The notes under the pieces are model-generated. The model did no database searches. It was not told where the DNA came from and saw only the letters and a program-made list of their open reading frames with translations. Shown in pieces: positions 54,114 through 61,520 of a DNA stretch of 64,000 nucleotides. Every line of letters starts with the position of its first letter. The first letter of the stretch is position 1. The stretch is from positions 744,001 to 808,000 of the forward strand of contig OY760143.1 in NCBI GenBank assembly GCA_963663245.1. Reading direction: 5' to 3'. Position numbers and translations under genes: made by a program. Source of the DNA: JAFGVL01 sp963663245 (GTDB lineage Bacteria; Bacteroidota; Bacteroidia; Bacteroidales; Paludibacteraceae).

Positions 54114-55349
54114 ATGACAGCTGCTGTTATTATTTCTATCTGTGTTTTGCTTTTAATAGCTTATGTTTTTGATATAACTTCCTCAAAAACAAAAGTACCT
54201 TCGGTTATTCTTTTGTTAGGCTTAGGGATAGGAGTAAAGCAAGCTGTTGTTTTTTTTGGCATTGAGATACCAGAACTAACCCCTGTTTTGCCCCTTTTAG
54301 GAACTATAGGATTAATACTTATAGTACTTGAAGGTTCACTAGAGCTTGAATTGGATAAATCTCGTTTGCCTATAATAGGTAAATCATTAGTAGTTGCAAT
54401 TTTTCCAATGGTGCTTTTAGCACTTGGGTTAGCTTATGTTTTATCTTATTTTGGTTATTGCTCATTGAAGATTGGCTTGGCAAATGCTATTCCATTGGCT
54501 GTTATAAGTAGTGCTGTTGCTATACCAAGCATGAAGAATTTTCTTCACCTTGATAGAGAATTCGTTACGTATGAGAGTAGTTTGTCTGATATTATTGGTA
54601 TTGTTTTCTTTAATTTTATTGTAATGAATGAGTTGATTAATAAGGCATCACTTGTTCATTTCTTTTCGCAATTAGGAATAACTTTATTGATATCTATTGT
54701 TGCAACTGTTGCTTTGGCTTTATTATTAAAAAACATTAGACATCATGTTAAGTTTGTTCCAATTATTGTATTGATGATGCTTATTTATCAAATAGCTGAA
54801 AGTTTTCATCTGCCCTCATTAATAATGATATTAATGTTCGGTTTAGTGGTTGGGAATATTGATAAATTGAAAAATATTAAACTGATTAAAAAGCTACACC
54901 CTGAAGTGTTGTTAACTGAGGTCACTAAGTTTAAAGAGCTTACTGGAGAAATGGCTTTTTTAATAAGAACAATGTTCTTTCTGTTGTTTGGCTACCTTAT
55001 TAAATTAGAGGAGCTCTTTAATTTAGAGACCCTTGTTTGGTCAATAGGTATTGTTGTGGTTATTTATTTATTGCGCGCACTTTATTTATTTATTATGCGT
55101 TTGCCTATGCAGCCATTATTGTTTGTTGCTCCTAGAGGTTTAATTACGATTCTTCTATTTTTATCTATTCCTATAAGTCAACAAATTGAGGTTGTCAATT
55201 CATCATTAATTATTCAAGTAATTATTATAACTTCTTTATTAATGATATTGATGAAAAAGAATGAAAAACCTATAGAAGAAGTTGTAGCTGAAGAATCAGA
55301 ATTGCTTGAAATAGCCGAGGAGCTACCATCCGATTTATTAGATAAATAA
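54114..55349 (+). CDS. Cation:proton antiporter (CPA family)
   Basis: This 411-residue inner-membrane protein has about 11 predicted helices, starting at residue 3. Conserved features include SKTKVPSVILLLGLGIG in helix 2, LILIVLEGSLELELDKS, AISSAVAIPS-like (VISSAVAIPSMKNFL, about 139-153), YESSLSDIIGIVFFNF (Ser-Asp pair, about 157-172) and LRALYLFIMRLPMQPLLFVAPRGLITILLFL near the end. It resembles Na+/H+ exchangers of the CPA1/NhaP group. The ion is not determinable from sequence. The cytoplasmic tail is short and acidic. Confidence 0.88.
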   Translation: MTAAVIISICVLLLIAYVFDITSSKTKVPSVILLLGLGIGVKQAVVFFGIEIPELTPVLPLLGTIGLILIVLEGSLELELDKSRLPIIGKSLVVAIFPMVLLALGLAYVLSYFGYCSLKIGLANAIPLAVISSAVAIPSMKNFLHLDREFVTYESSLSDIIGIVFFNFIVMNELINKASLVHFFSQLGITLLISIVATVALALLLKNIRHHVKFVPIIVLMMLIYQIAESFHLPSLIMILMFGLVVGNIDKLKNIKLIKKLHPEVLLTEVTKFKELTGEMAFLIRTMFFLLFGYLIKLEELFNLETLVWSIGIVVVIYLLRALYLFIMRLPMQPLLFVAPRGLITILLFLSIPISQQIEVVNSSLIIQVIIITSLLMILMKKNEKPIEEVVAEESELLEIAEELPSDLLDK

Positions 55350-55483
55350 AACCAGCCTAAACCTTTTTAAGTTGCTATAAGAAGCTTGTAAGTAGTTGTT
55401 GATAAAAAAGTTAGCTCATAGTTTGCTTTTGTTAAAAAATACGATATTTTTGTTTTCGTTGTTTAACAAAAACTTAAATTCTT

Positions 55484-55843
55484 ATGAAACACACTGCTCG
55501 AATTTTCTCTGTATTATTAGTTTTGTTTGTATGTATGTCTGCTAATCTTATAGCTGGTTCTACGGCTGTTCAGAAAATTAAAACAGATATAGGCGATTTT
55601 ATAATAGCTCCTAATTCTACTAAACAGATAACAGCTATTACTTATTCTACAAATATAGATGCTGCTGTGCAGTTAACTGTATATTCAATGCAAGGTCAGT
55701 TAATTAAAACTCTTGTAGATGACAAGCAAAAAAGTGGAGAATATTGTGTAGAGTTAAAATCTGAAAGTTTAGCAAAAGGGGCTTATGTTGTTACTTTAAA
55801 AGCAGGTTTAACTCAGTTGTCAAAGAAGATGATAAAGAATTAA
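55484..55843 (+). CDS. Small exported protein consisting mainly of a T9SS type A sorting-like domain
   Basis: This 119-residue protein has a signal peptide (about 1-25) followed directly by a sequence like the T9SS C-terminal sorting domain. It contains TYSTNIDAAVQLTVYSMQGQLIKTLVDDKQKSGEYCVELKSE in its middle (positions about 53-94), GAYVVTLKAG (about 99-108) and the basic end SKKMIKN. Normally this domain is the tail of a much larger secreted protein. Here no cargo domain is present, so it may be a stand-alone decoy, a small surface protein or a remnant. It has its own gap upstream (134 bases) and a terminator downstream. Confidence 0.75.
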   Translation: MKHTARIFSVLLVLFVCMSANLIAGSTAVQKIKTDIGDFIIAPNSTKQITAITYSTNIDAAVQLTVYSMQGQLIKTLVDDKQKSGEYCVELKSESLAKGAYVVTLKAGLTQLSKKMIKN

Positions 55844-55865
55844 AGTCCAAAAATTTGATGTAATA

Positions 55866-55905
55866 AAAAAAGGCTTTTGTTCTTAAATGAACAGAAGCCT
55901 TTTTG
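55866..55905. terminator. Bidirectional terminator between the small T9SS protein and cysK
   Basis: AAAAAGGCTTTTGTTC pairs with GAACAGAAGCCTTTTT around TTAAAT (one mismatch) between convergent genes. Confidence 0.88.
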
Positions 55906-55920
55906 TTTTTAAAGTAAAAA

Positions 55921-56871
55921 CTATCCAATAGGGTATCCTTCAAAATCGTACAAAACAGTTGATAAGTATCTTTCACCTGTATCAGGTAATAGAACCACTA
56001 TGTTTTTCCCTTTATTATGAGCTCTTTTTGCAACTTCTGTTGCCGCGTAAGCAGCTGCGCCTGATGATATCCCTACCAATAATCCTTCGTTAGTAGCTAA
56101 TTCTCTACTAGTTTTAATTGCAGTGTCACTTTTTACTTGGATAACTTCATCTACTACATCTCCATTATAGTTTTTTGGAATAAATCCGGCGCCAATTCCT
56201 TGAATTTTATGAGGAGAAGGTCCTCCTCCTGATAAAACAGGAGACTCCTCTGGTTCTACAGCAATGATTTCAATATCGGCATTTAACTCTTTAAGTCTTT
56301 TTCCTACACCACTAATTGTTCCACCAGTACCTACGCCAGCTACAAAAATATCGACCTTGCCAGCAGTGTCGTTCCATATTTCTTCAGCGGTAGTTCGTGT
56401 ATGTATATCAGGGTTTGCTGGGTTGTCAAATTGCTGTAGTATAATAGCTCCTTTGTTTTCTGCTTGTAATTCTTCAGCACGTCCAATTGCTCCTTTCATT
56501 CCTTTTGCACCAGGCGTAAGGTCAATAGTTGCACCCAAAGCTTTTAGTAAATTTCTACGTTCTACACTCATAGTTTCAGGCATGGTTAATATTAGCTTAT
56601 ACCCTTTAGATGCAGCTACAAGGGCCAGTCCAACACCCGTATTTCCACTAGTGGGTTCAATTATTAATGAGCCAGCTTGTAGTAAGCCTTTTTTCTCTGC
56701 ATCTTCAACCATGGCTAAAGCAATACGATCTTTAACGCTACCACCAGGATTAAACGATTCTATTTTAGCAATAAGAGTTGCACCTAGTTCTTTGTTTTTG
56801 TTGTAGTTGGATAACTCTAATAAAGGAGTGTTGCCAATTAGGTCAGTTAGTTTTTTTGCAATTGATGACAT
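55921..56871 (-). CDS. cysK: Cysteine synthase A
   Basis: This PLP enzyme makes cysteine from O-acetylserine and sulfide. The 316-residue protein has the Schiff-base Lys47 in NPGGSVKDRIA, the substrate loop EPTSGNTGVGLA (about 68-79), the phosphate-binding GVGTGGTISGVG (about 177-188) and GISSGAAAYAA (about 265-275). A TACCTTTG box lies on the minus strand at 56900-56907, about 30 bases upstream of the start. No other sulfur genes are next to it. Confidence 0.96.
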   Translation of the reverse strand: MSSIAKKLTDLIGNTPLLELSNYNKNKELGATLIAKIESFNPGGSVKDRIALAMVEDAEKKGLLQAGSLIIEPTSGNTGVGLALVAASKGYKLILTMPETMSVERRNLLKALGATIDLTPGAKGMKGAIGRAEELQAENKGAIILQQFDNPANPDIHTRTTAEEIWNDTAGKVDIFVAGVGTGGTISGVGKRLKELNADIEIIAVEPEESPVLSGGGPSPHKIQGIGAGFIPKNYNGDVVDEVIQVKSDTAIKTSRELATNEGLLVGISSGAAAYAATEVAKRAHNKGKNIVVLLPDTGERYLSTVLYDFEGYPIG

Positions 56872-56899
56872 AATGATATTGTTTTAATTTGTTATTATA

Positions 56900-56907
56900 C
56901 AAAGGTA
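56900..56907 (-). promoter_or_regulatory. Candidate -7 box for cysK
   Basis: TACCTTTG on the minus strand matches TAnnTTTG. At 19 bases upstream there is TTTT in place of TTTG. Confidence 0.45.
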
Positions 56908-57000
56908 GATAAAGTCTTTTTTGCTTAAAATAACATTAAAGAGGCATTTTTATACCGTATTTATGGTATGTGTTTGTGTAAAATTCTTACTGTTTTATAA

Positions 57001-57034
57001 AAAAAGGGTATAAATTTCTTTATACCCTTTTTTT
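57001..57034 (-). terminator. Terminator after the 114-residue lipoprotein gene
   Basis: AAAAAGGGTATAAA pairs with TTTATACCCTTTTT around a 4-base loop, with a T-run on the minus strand. Confidence 0.88.
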
Positions 57035-57048
57035 CTCTTTTAGTAAGC

Positions 57049-57393
57049 TTATTTTTTCACTAGCACTGTTCCATCAGGTGCAGTTAATTTATCTCCTTCG
57101 TCAGAAATAGTTAAGTTTGTAATACTTCCGTCACTTGCATCTGTAATTACAACTACTTCGTTAACGACGTTCCAAGATCCAGCAGTTAGAGGGTCGTTAT
57201 CATAATAATATGTTGCTACTGTACCAACAAATTTAACCTCGTCTAAATCAGTTTCATCATTGTCTGAATATTCACCATTGTTTAGAATCACAGTGTATAA
57301 TTCTGCGTCAGTCATTTCTTCGTCTTCTTTACAAGAGTTAAAAACAACAGTTGTAGTTAATAACACAAATAAAGCAAAAGCTAATTTTTTCAT
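57049..57393 (-). CDS. Small lipoprotein of unknown function
   Basis: This 114-residue protein has a lipoprotein signal ending VVFNSC (Cys20). The mature part is acidic and beta-rich (EDEEMTDAELYTVILNNGEYSDNDETDLDE, then VATYYYDNDPLTAGSWNVVNEVVVITD), with no recognised domain. Acidic residues right after the lipidated Cys (KEDEE) resemble the lipoprotein export signal reported for Bacteroidota, so it may be on the cell surface. It lies 46 bases downstream of another lipoprotein gene on the same strand; a shared transcript is likely. Confidence 0.75.
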   Translation of the reverse strand: MKKLAFALFVLLTTTVVFNSCKEDEEMTDAELYTVILNNGEYSDNDETDLDEVKFVGTVATYYYDNDPLTAGSWNVVNEVVVITDASDGSITNLTISDEGDKLTAPDGTVLVKK

Positions 57394-57439
57394 ACTTTGA
57401 ATTTTTTAATTAATATTTTTTTTAATAAAAATGTTTTTT

Positions 57440-57805
57440 TTATTGACTTATTGCGGCCTTTTTAGCGGCCTTTTTAGCGGCTTTAGCGGCTGCTTTTTTC
57501 TCTTCTAATGTTTTAGGAGCTGGAGCAACTTCTTCTTCAATAGGAGCAACTTCTTCAACTACAGGGGTTGGAGCAGGCTCTACTTTTTTAACTTCAGCTT
57601 TTGCTTTTTTTGCAGGAGCAGGGGTAATTACTTCTTCAACTACAGGCGTTTCAACTACAGGTGCTATTAAAGAAGAATCTATAACTTCAATTGAATCTAC
57701 TGCTGTTGAATCAATAGCAGTCGTATCAGCTGCTTTTTTTTGACAAGATATTGTCAAACTACTAATTAAAATGGTTGAAACAACCATTAAACTAATTTTT
57801 TTCAT
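57440..57805 (-). CDS. Low-complexity Pro/Val/Glu and Ala/Lys-rich lipoprotein
   Basis: This 121-residue protein has a lipoprotein signal ending LTISC (Cys21). The rest is low complexity: a Thr/Ser/Asp stretch (TTAIDSTAVDSIEVIDSS), repeated APVVETPVVEEV-type units, and a C-terminal Ala/Lys run (about 103-119, EEKKAAAKAAKKAAKKAA) that resembles histone-H1-like tails. I do not recognise the family. A TATATTTG box lies at 57839-57846 on the minus strand. An envelope spacer that touches peptidoglycan or another anionic polymer is a guess. Confidence 0.7.
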   Translation of the reverse strand: MKKISLMVVSTILISSLTISCQKKAADTTAIDSTAVDSIEVIDSSLIAPVVETPVVEEVITPAPAKKAKAEVKKVEPAPTPVVEEVAPIEEEVAPAPKTLEEKKAAAKAAKKAAKKAAISQ

Positions 57806-57838
57806 TTCTTTTCAGATTTGTTATATTAATATTTAATA

Positions 57839-57846
57839 CAAATATA
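57839..57846 (-). promoter_or_regulatory. Candidate -7 box for the lipoprotein pair
   Basis: TATATTTG on the minus strand matches TAnnTTTG, 34 bases upstream of the start. No -33 TTTG is visible at 19 bases. Apart from this and the plus-strand box at 58046, the stretch 57806-58097 is AT-rich and shows nothing else. Confidence 0.4.
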
Positions 57847-58021
57847 TAATTTTATTGTATATAAAAATAAAATGGCTCTGCTTTTTTTAATTGATATTAA
57901 TAATTATGTTTAATGTAAAAAGTAGTGTTTATTTTATGATAATTAATGTGAGTTCTGAATTGCATGATTTATATTTTATTCAACAGTATATGTTCTCTAG
58001 AAAAAATAAATGTAATTATTG

Positions 58022-58053
58022 TTGTACTGTCTTTAAAAAATAGTTTAACTTTG
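58022..58053 (+). promoter_or_regulatory. Candidate promoter of the 292-residue lipoprotein
   Basis: TTG at 58022-58024 and TAACTTTG at 58046-58053 are separated by 21 bases, slightly longer than the usual 19. Confidence 0.45.
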
Positions 58054-58097
58054 ATTTTTGTCAATCTTTGTTTTTATAAACTTTAAAAAATACATGT

Positions 58098-58976
58098 ATG
58101 AAAAAATTTAATCTTTTATTATTAACTGCCTTAGTAGCTTTTGGTAGTGTTTTTACTTCTTGTAAAGATGATGACACTGAAGTGTTAGAAATTACCTTAG
58201 AGAATGCAACTCTTGATAAAGGTACATCTTTAAATGGTGAGATTACTTCTACAGCAGGTTTAGAAAGTGTACAGATATTTATTGTAACAGCTGCAGGCAA
58301 ACAGTCTTTAAAGCTAATAACTGACTTTGATATTTTGCCTGTTTTGGAAAATCCAATTAATGATAAATATACGATTTTAATCCCTAAAGAATTAATTGCT
58401 GTTGATGGCTCCTATGAAATTGAAGCTATAGATAAGGATGGTTTGAAAGCAACTAAGAACTTTACTGTAGGTGCTGGTACTCCAGGAGGAGTAATAACAG
58501 AACTAAATAGTTCTGTTACTATTTATTGTACTGTGGGAGATGGTGGTTCTGCATCTACTTGCGCTAGTGCTGATGGATCAACTTATAATCCAGCAACAGC
58601 AACTGTTGCAGAACAAGCGAAGGTCGATTTTATTTTCTTTAATGGAAATGGAACTGCTGCATATGGTCCAGCAGGTCAAGTTTTTGGACCTCTTAGTTAT
58701 CCGTCGGGTCTTGCTGCAACATTTAGTAGTTGGACAAATTTTAATGATACTAAAATTGGGAAGTCTACATCTATTACTTATGCTTCAGCAACGTATGCAG
58801 AAGTTGCAGCAGAACTTCTAACAACAAGTACATATAGTGTTAGTCTTCTTGCTGTTGGAGATGTAGTTGTTTTTGAAACTGAAGCTGGGAAGGTTGGCGT
58901 TTTCAAAGTAAATAGTATTACTTCTGGTGTATTAGGAACTGATAATATTAATATTAGCATTAAAGTACAATCGTAA
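58098..58976 (+). CDS. Lipoprotein of unknown function
   Basis: This 292-residue protein has a lipoprotein signal ending VFTSC (Cys21) followed by KDDD, a possible surface-export signal. The N-terminal half (about 30-125) looks like a beta-sandwich (ITLENATLDKGTSLNGEITS, then GSYEIEAIDKDGLKATKNFTV). The second half is Ser/Thr/Ala/Gly-rich with YAEVAAELLTTSTYSVSLLAVGDVVVFET near the end. I do not recognise a family. It stands alone between its own promoter and a terminator. Confidence 0.75.
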   Translation: MKKFNLLLLTALVAFGSVFTSCKDDDTEVLEITLENATLDKGTSLNGEITSTAGLESVQIFIVTAAGKQSLKLITDFDILPVLENPINDKYTILIPKELIAVDGSYEIEAIDKDGLKATKNFTVGAGTPGGVITELNSSVTIYCTVGDGGSASTCASADGSTYNPATATVAEQAKVDFIFFNGNGTAAYGPAGQVFGPLSYPSGLAATFSSWTNFNDTKIGKSTSITYASATYAEVAAELLTTSTYSVSLLAVGDVVVFETEAGKVGVFKVNSITSGVLGTDNINISIKVQS

Positions 58977-58993
58977 TTGTATTGTAAATAATT

Positions 58994-59028
58994 AAAAAAG
59001 AGGCTGCAAATGCAGCCTCTTTTTTTTA
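58994..59028 (+). terminator. Terminator after the 292-residue lipoprotein
   Basis: AAAAAAGAGGCTGCA pairs with TGCAGCCTCTTTTTT with an AA loop, followed by more T. Confidence 0.9.
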
Positions 59029-59042
59029 GCTTCAAATTTTCT

Positions 59043-59050
59043 TACTTTTG
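59043..59050 (+). promoter_or_regulatory. Candidate -7 box for the DUF3467 gene
   Basis: TACTTTTG matches TAnnTTTG, 22 bases before the ATG. The -33 position falls in the T-run of the preceding terminator and has no G. Confidence 0.4.
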
Positions 59051-59072
59051 TTTCAAACTAAAACGAATAATA

Positions 59073-59372
59073 ATGGAAAAGAAAAACGAATTAAATATAG
59101 AATTGTCTCCAGAAGTAGCTGAAGGCATCTATTCCAACTTAGCAATTATATCGCACTCTACTTCAGAATTCGTAGTAGATTTTGTACGTATTATGCCGGG
59201 TACTCCAAAAGCAAATGTAAAGTCACGTGTGATATTGACGCCAGAACATGCAAAGCGACTATTATATGCATTGCAAGATAATATTACAAAATTTGAATCA
59301 GCTAATGGCAAGATAAAAGTAGGAGAACAACAAAAGGTTCCGCCTATGTCTTTTAGTGGAGGAGAGGCTTAA
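59073..59372 (+). CDS. DUF3467 protein
   Basis: This 99-residue protein starts at 59073 (MEKKNELNIELSPEVAEG); the open frame upstream overlaps the preceding terminator and is not coding. DUF3467 features: GIYSNLAIISHSTSEFVVDFVRIMPG (about 18-43) and SRVILTPEHAKRLLYALQDNI (about 50-70). The function of the family is not known. There is no signal peptide. It is a single-gene unit with terminators on both sides. Confidence 0.9.
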   Translation: MEKKNELNIELSPEVAEGIYSNLAIISHSTSEFVVDFVRIMPGTPKANVKSRVILTPEHAKRLLYALQDNITKFESANGKIKVGEQQKVPPMSFSGGEA

Positions 59373-59411
59373 TAAATAAAAAAGGATGCTTTTAGCATCC
59401 TTTTTTATTTA
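59373..59411. terminator. Bidirectional terminator between DUF3467 and the PspC gene
   Basis: GGATGCT pairs with AGCATCC around TTT, extended by A-tracts and T-tracts on both sides, between convergent genes. Confidence 0.9.
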
Positions 59412-59427
59412 GTGTGCATTGTCTTCG

Positions 59428-60474
59428 TTAGCTTCCCCCTAAAAAGATAAATTCTTTTACTACTTGGTAATCAACTATTGATTTGGTAAGAGCAATTATA
59501 ATTATAATTATGCCAATTGTAGTAAGTACAGATGTTATTTGAAGTGCTAGTTTTGAAGAACTATTCTCTCCCCATATAACATTCGGTAAAATATGAAATA
59601 TAGAAGTTACGGCAGCAAGTCCAACAAATAGTACCCCAACACCTAATAAGCTGATATCTACGTTACTTAAGAAATGTACTAATGATGGGTCCATTGTAGG
59701 AGGAAAATCCCAACAAATAACATTAGAAGATAATTCAATTATTGAAAGAAAAACTATTCCGGCAGCCATTATTGAAACACTTAAGCCAAAAATGATTTTA
59801 AATAATACAGGTAGTACTTTTCCAATAAAGCTACCAACTTGTGAAATAGCGTTGTGGGTGTAGTCGGCATTAGCAAAATCTTTTACCGAAGATTTTAGGT
59901 TTTCAAATCCATTTTGAGCCTGGTTTTTAATGCTTTCTATATTGATAGGTTCACCCATCATTTCCATTCTCTGAGTTTTTGTTTGAGCTTCTGGAATTAA
60001 TATCCATAATATAATATAGAGAGGAATGGGAAAGCCAAAACCTACAAGTGTAATTATTAAAAATGCAACTCTAATTAATACAGGGTCTAGTTTAAAATAA
60101 ACTCCTAAGCCACCTGCAACACCTGCAATTATTTTTCCTTTTGGATTTCGGTACAACTGTTTATTCTTTTTTTCGTTAGTTGTAGGTTCTGATTCTTGAG
60201 TATTTTCCTTTTCTTCTTCAAAATCATGTGGGTTACCCATAATCTCTATTACTTTTTCCACATGTTCAGTGGTCACAGCTTGTTCTTTACTGCTAATTTC
60301 TTCGCATAATAGTTCAGCAATACGTTGTTCAATATCCCCTAAAATATCTGCTTTTTCAGGGTATTTCTGAAAATGCATCTCTAAGCGTTTTATGTATTGA
60401 TGCAATAGTAAATAGGCATCTTCATCTATGTGAAGAACACTGCCGCCTATATTAATATTTGTTGTTTGCTTCAT
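59428..60474 (-). CDS. PspC-domain membrane protein
   Basis: This 348-residue protein has an N-terminal regulatory-like region (about 1-95: TNINIGGSVLHIDEDAYLLLHQYIKRLEMHF). The PspC domain follows (about 107-170: LYRNPKGKIIAGVAGGLGVYF, then DPVLIRVAFLIITL), and several more membrane helices run to the end. PspC proteins take part in envelope-stress responses. The N-terminal domain fused to PspC is common in Bacteroidota. It is cotranscribed with the PadR regulator 6 bases upstream, which likely controls the pair. Confidence 0.9.
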   Translation of the reverse strand: MKQTTNINIGGSVLHIDEDAYLLLHQYIKRLEMHFQKYPEKADILGDIEQRIAELLCEEISSKEQAVTTEHVEKVIEIMGNPHDFEEEKENTQESEPTTNEKKNKQLYRNPKGKIIAGVAGGLGVYFKLDPVLIRVAFLIITLVGFGFPIPLYIILWILIPEAQTKTQRMEMMGEPINIESIKNQAQNGFENLKSSVKDFANADYTHNAISQVGSFIGKVLPVLFKIIFGLSVSIMAAGIVFLSIIELSSNVICWDFPPTMDPSLVHFLSNVDISLLGVGVLFVGLAAVTSIFHILPNVIWGENSSSKLALQITSVLTTIGIIIIIIALTKSIVDYQVVKEFIFLGGS

Positions 60475-60480
60475 GCGATT

Positions 60481-60813
60481 TTATTTTATGGGTTGTTTAA
60501 GTTTTTTCATGGTTTCGTTTAGCTCTTCCCAAGCAAGTTCCATTTCATTTAATATATTGTTTCCTTTTGGGCTAATCTCATAATACTTTCTAGGAGGGCC
60601 TTGAGTTGACTCTTCCCAAGCATATTGTAAAAGTCCATCATTCTTTAAGCGAGTTAGTAGTGGGTATAAAGTGCCCTCAACAACAATTAAATGAGCAGAC
60701 TTTAGTTCGTTTATAATATCGCTAGTGTAGGCTCTTTTTCTGCTTATTATCAGAAGAATACAATATTCTAGTGTTCCTTTTCTAAATTGAGATTTAATAT
60801 TTTCGATATTCAT
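60481..60813 (-). CDS. PadR-family transcriptional regulator
   Basis: This 110-residue winged-helix repressor has the PadR signature: FRKGTLEYCILLIISRKRAYTSDIINELK (about 11-39), LIVVEGTLYPLLTRLKNDGLL (about 43-63) and GPPRKYYEISPKG (about 73-85). It is the single-domain form, without the C-terminal dimerisation domain of longer members; a helix at 90-108 serves that role. It heads the operon with the PspC protein. A 14-bp-arm palindrome sits over its own promoter, which points to autorepression, with the inducer unknown. Confidence 0.93.
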   Translation of the reverse strand: MNIENIKSQFRKGTLEYCILLIISRKRAYTSDIINELKSAHLIVVEGTLYPLLTRLKNDGLLQYAWEESTQGPPRKYYEISPKGNNILNEMELAWEELNETMKKLKQPIK

Positions 60814-60832
60814 TTTCGATAGTTTGGTAGTA

Positions 60833-60862
60833 CAAATATATTAAATTTATAGTACTATGCAA
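60833..60862 (-). promoter_or_regulatory. Promoter of the padR-pspC operon
   Basis: On the minus strand TTG (60862-60860), a 19-base spacer and TATATTTG (60840-60833) fit the phylum consensus. The -33 TTG falls in the centre of the palindrome below. Confidence 0.7.
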
Positions 60863-60878
60863 TACATAGTACTATAAA
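60846..60878. promoter_or_regulatory. Palindromic operator of the padR-pspC operon
   Basis: Perfect 14-bp arms, TTTATAGTACTATG and its complement, flank CAATA. The core TAGTACTA is itself palindromic, so four half-sites may be present. The site covers the -33 element of the padR promoter, the expected place for a repressor to act. Confidence 0.8.
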
Positions 60879-60946
60879 TATTTCAAGGAATTGAATTTTC
60901 ATCTCTTTTTTATTGTTAATGCCTTTCCGGTTTTAATATAAAAAGC

Positions 60947-60954
60947 TAAATTTG
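60947..60954 (+). promoter_or_regulatory. Candidate -7 box for the DUF1599 operon
   Basis: TAAATTTG matches TAnnTTTG, with TTTC at the -33 position (19 bases upstream), a one-base departure from TTTG. Confidence 0.5.
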
Positions 60955-60973
60955 CGATTCTTAAAAGAAAGAC

Positions 60974-61516
60974 ATGCAACAAACAGAACAACAATTTGAT
61001 CAGGTGGCGGCAATATGTCGTGATGTGTATACTAAAAAGATGAAAGATTATGGTGCCGCTTGGCGTATAATGAGACCAGCATCTTTAACGGATCAGATTT
61101 TTATTAAAGCAAATAGAATACGAAGTATCGAAACCAAAGGGATAACTAAGGTAGATGAAGGTATTCGTTCAGAGTTGATAGGAATTATTAACTATGGGAT
61201 TATTGGACTAATTCAATTAGAACTTGGCTTTTCCGAAAGTGATGATTTGACTTTCGAAAAAGGAGTAGAGCTCTATGAAAAGTATTTCAAAACGGCAAAA
61301 GAACTAATGATGGCCAAAAATCATGATTATGATGAGGCATGGCGTTCGATGCGTTTAGCTTCGTATACTGATTTGATTTTGATGAAATTATATCGCACGA
61401 AACAAATTGAAGATAATCAAGGAGAGACCATTATGTCTGAAGGAATTGATGCGAATTATTTAGATATGATTAACTACTCAATTTTTGGGTTAATTAAAAT
61501 AGAATTTGGAGGATAG
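60974..61516 (+). CDS. DUF1599 protein with an internal repeat
   Basis: This 180-residue protein has two copies of the DUF1599 (Nmad1-like) unit. The first contains KKMKDYGAAWRIMRPASLTD (about 22-41); the second contains AKNHDYDEAWRSMRLASYTD (about 114-133). Both are followed by a helix of the IFIKANRIRSIE / LILMKLYRTKQIE kind and an NY segment. The duplication suggests a pseudo-dimeric helical fold. The role is unknown; a nucleotide-related role is only suggested by the family name. It is followed after 4 bases by a DoxX-type gene. A TAAATTTG box lies at 60947-60954. Confidence 0.85.
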   Translation: MQQTEQQFDQVAAICRDVYTKKMKDYGAAWRIMRPASLTDQIFIKANRIRSIETKGITKVDEGIRSELIGIINYGIIGLIQLELGFSESDDLTFEKGVELYEKYFKTAKELMMAKNHDYDEAWRSMRLASYTDLILMKLYRTKQIEDNQGETIMSEGIDANYLDMINYSIFGLIKIEFGG

Positions 61517-61520
61517 TACT

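Noticed and set aside
56264..56806. 180-codon open frame antisense to cysK
   Set aside because: It is a mirror of the conserved cysK gene, with composition typical of an antisense shadow.
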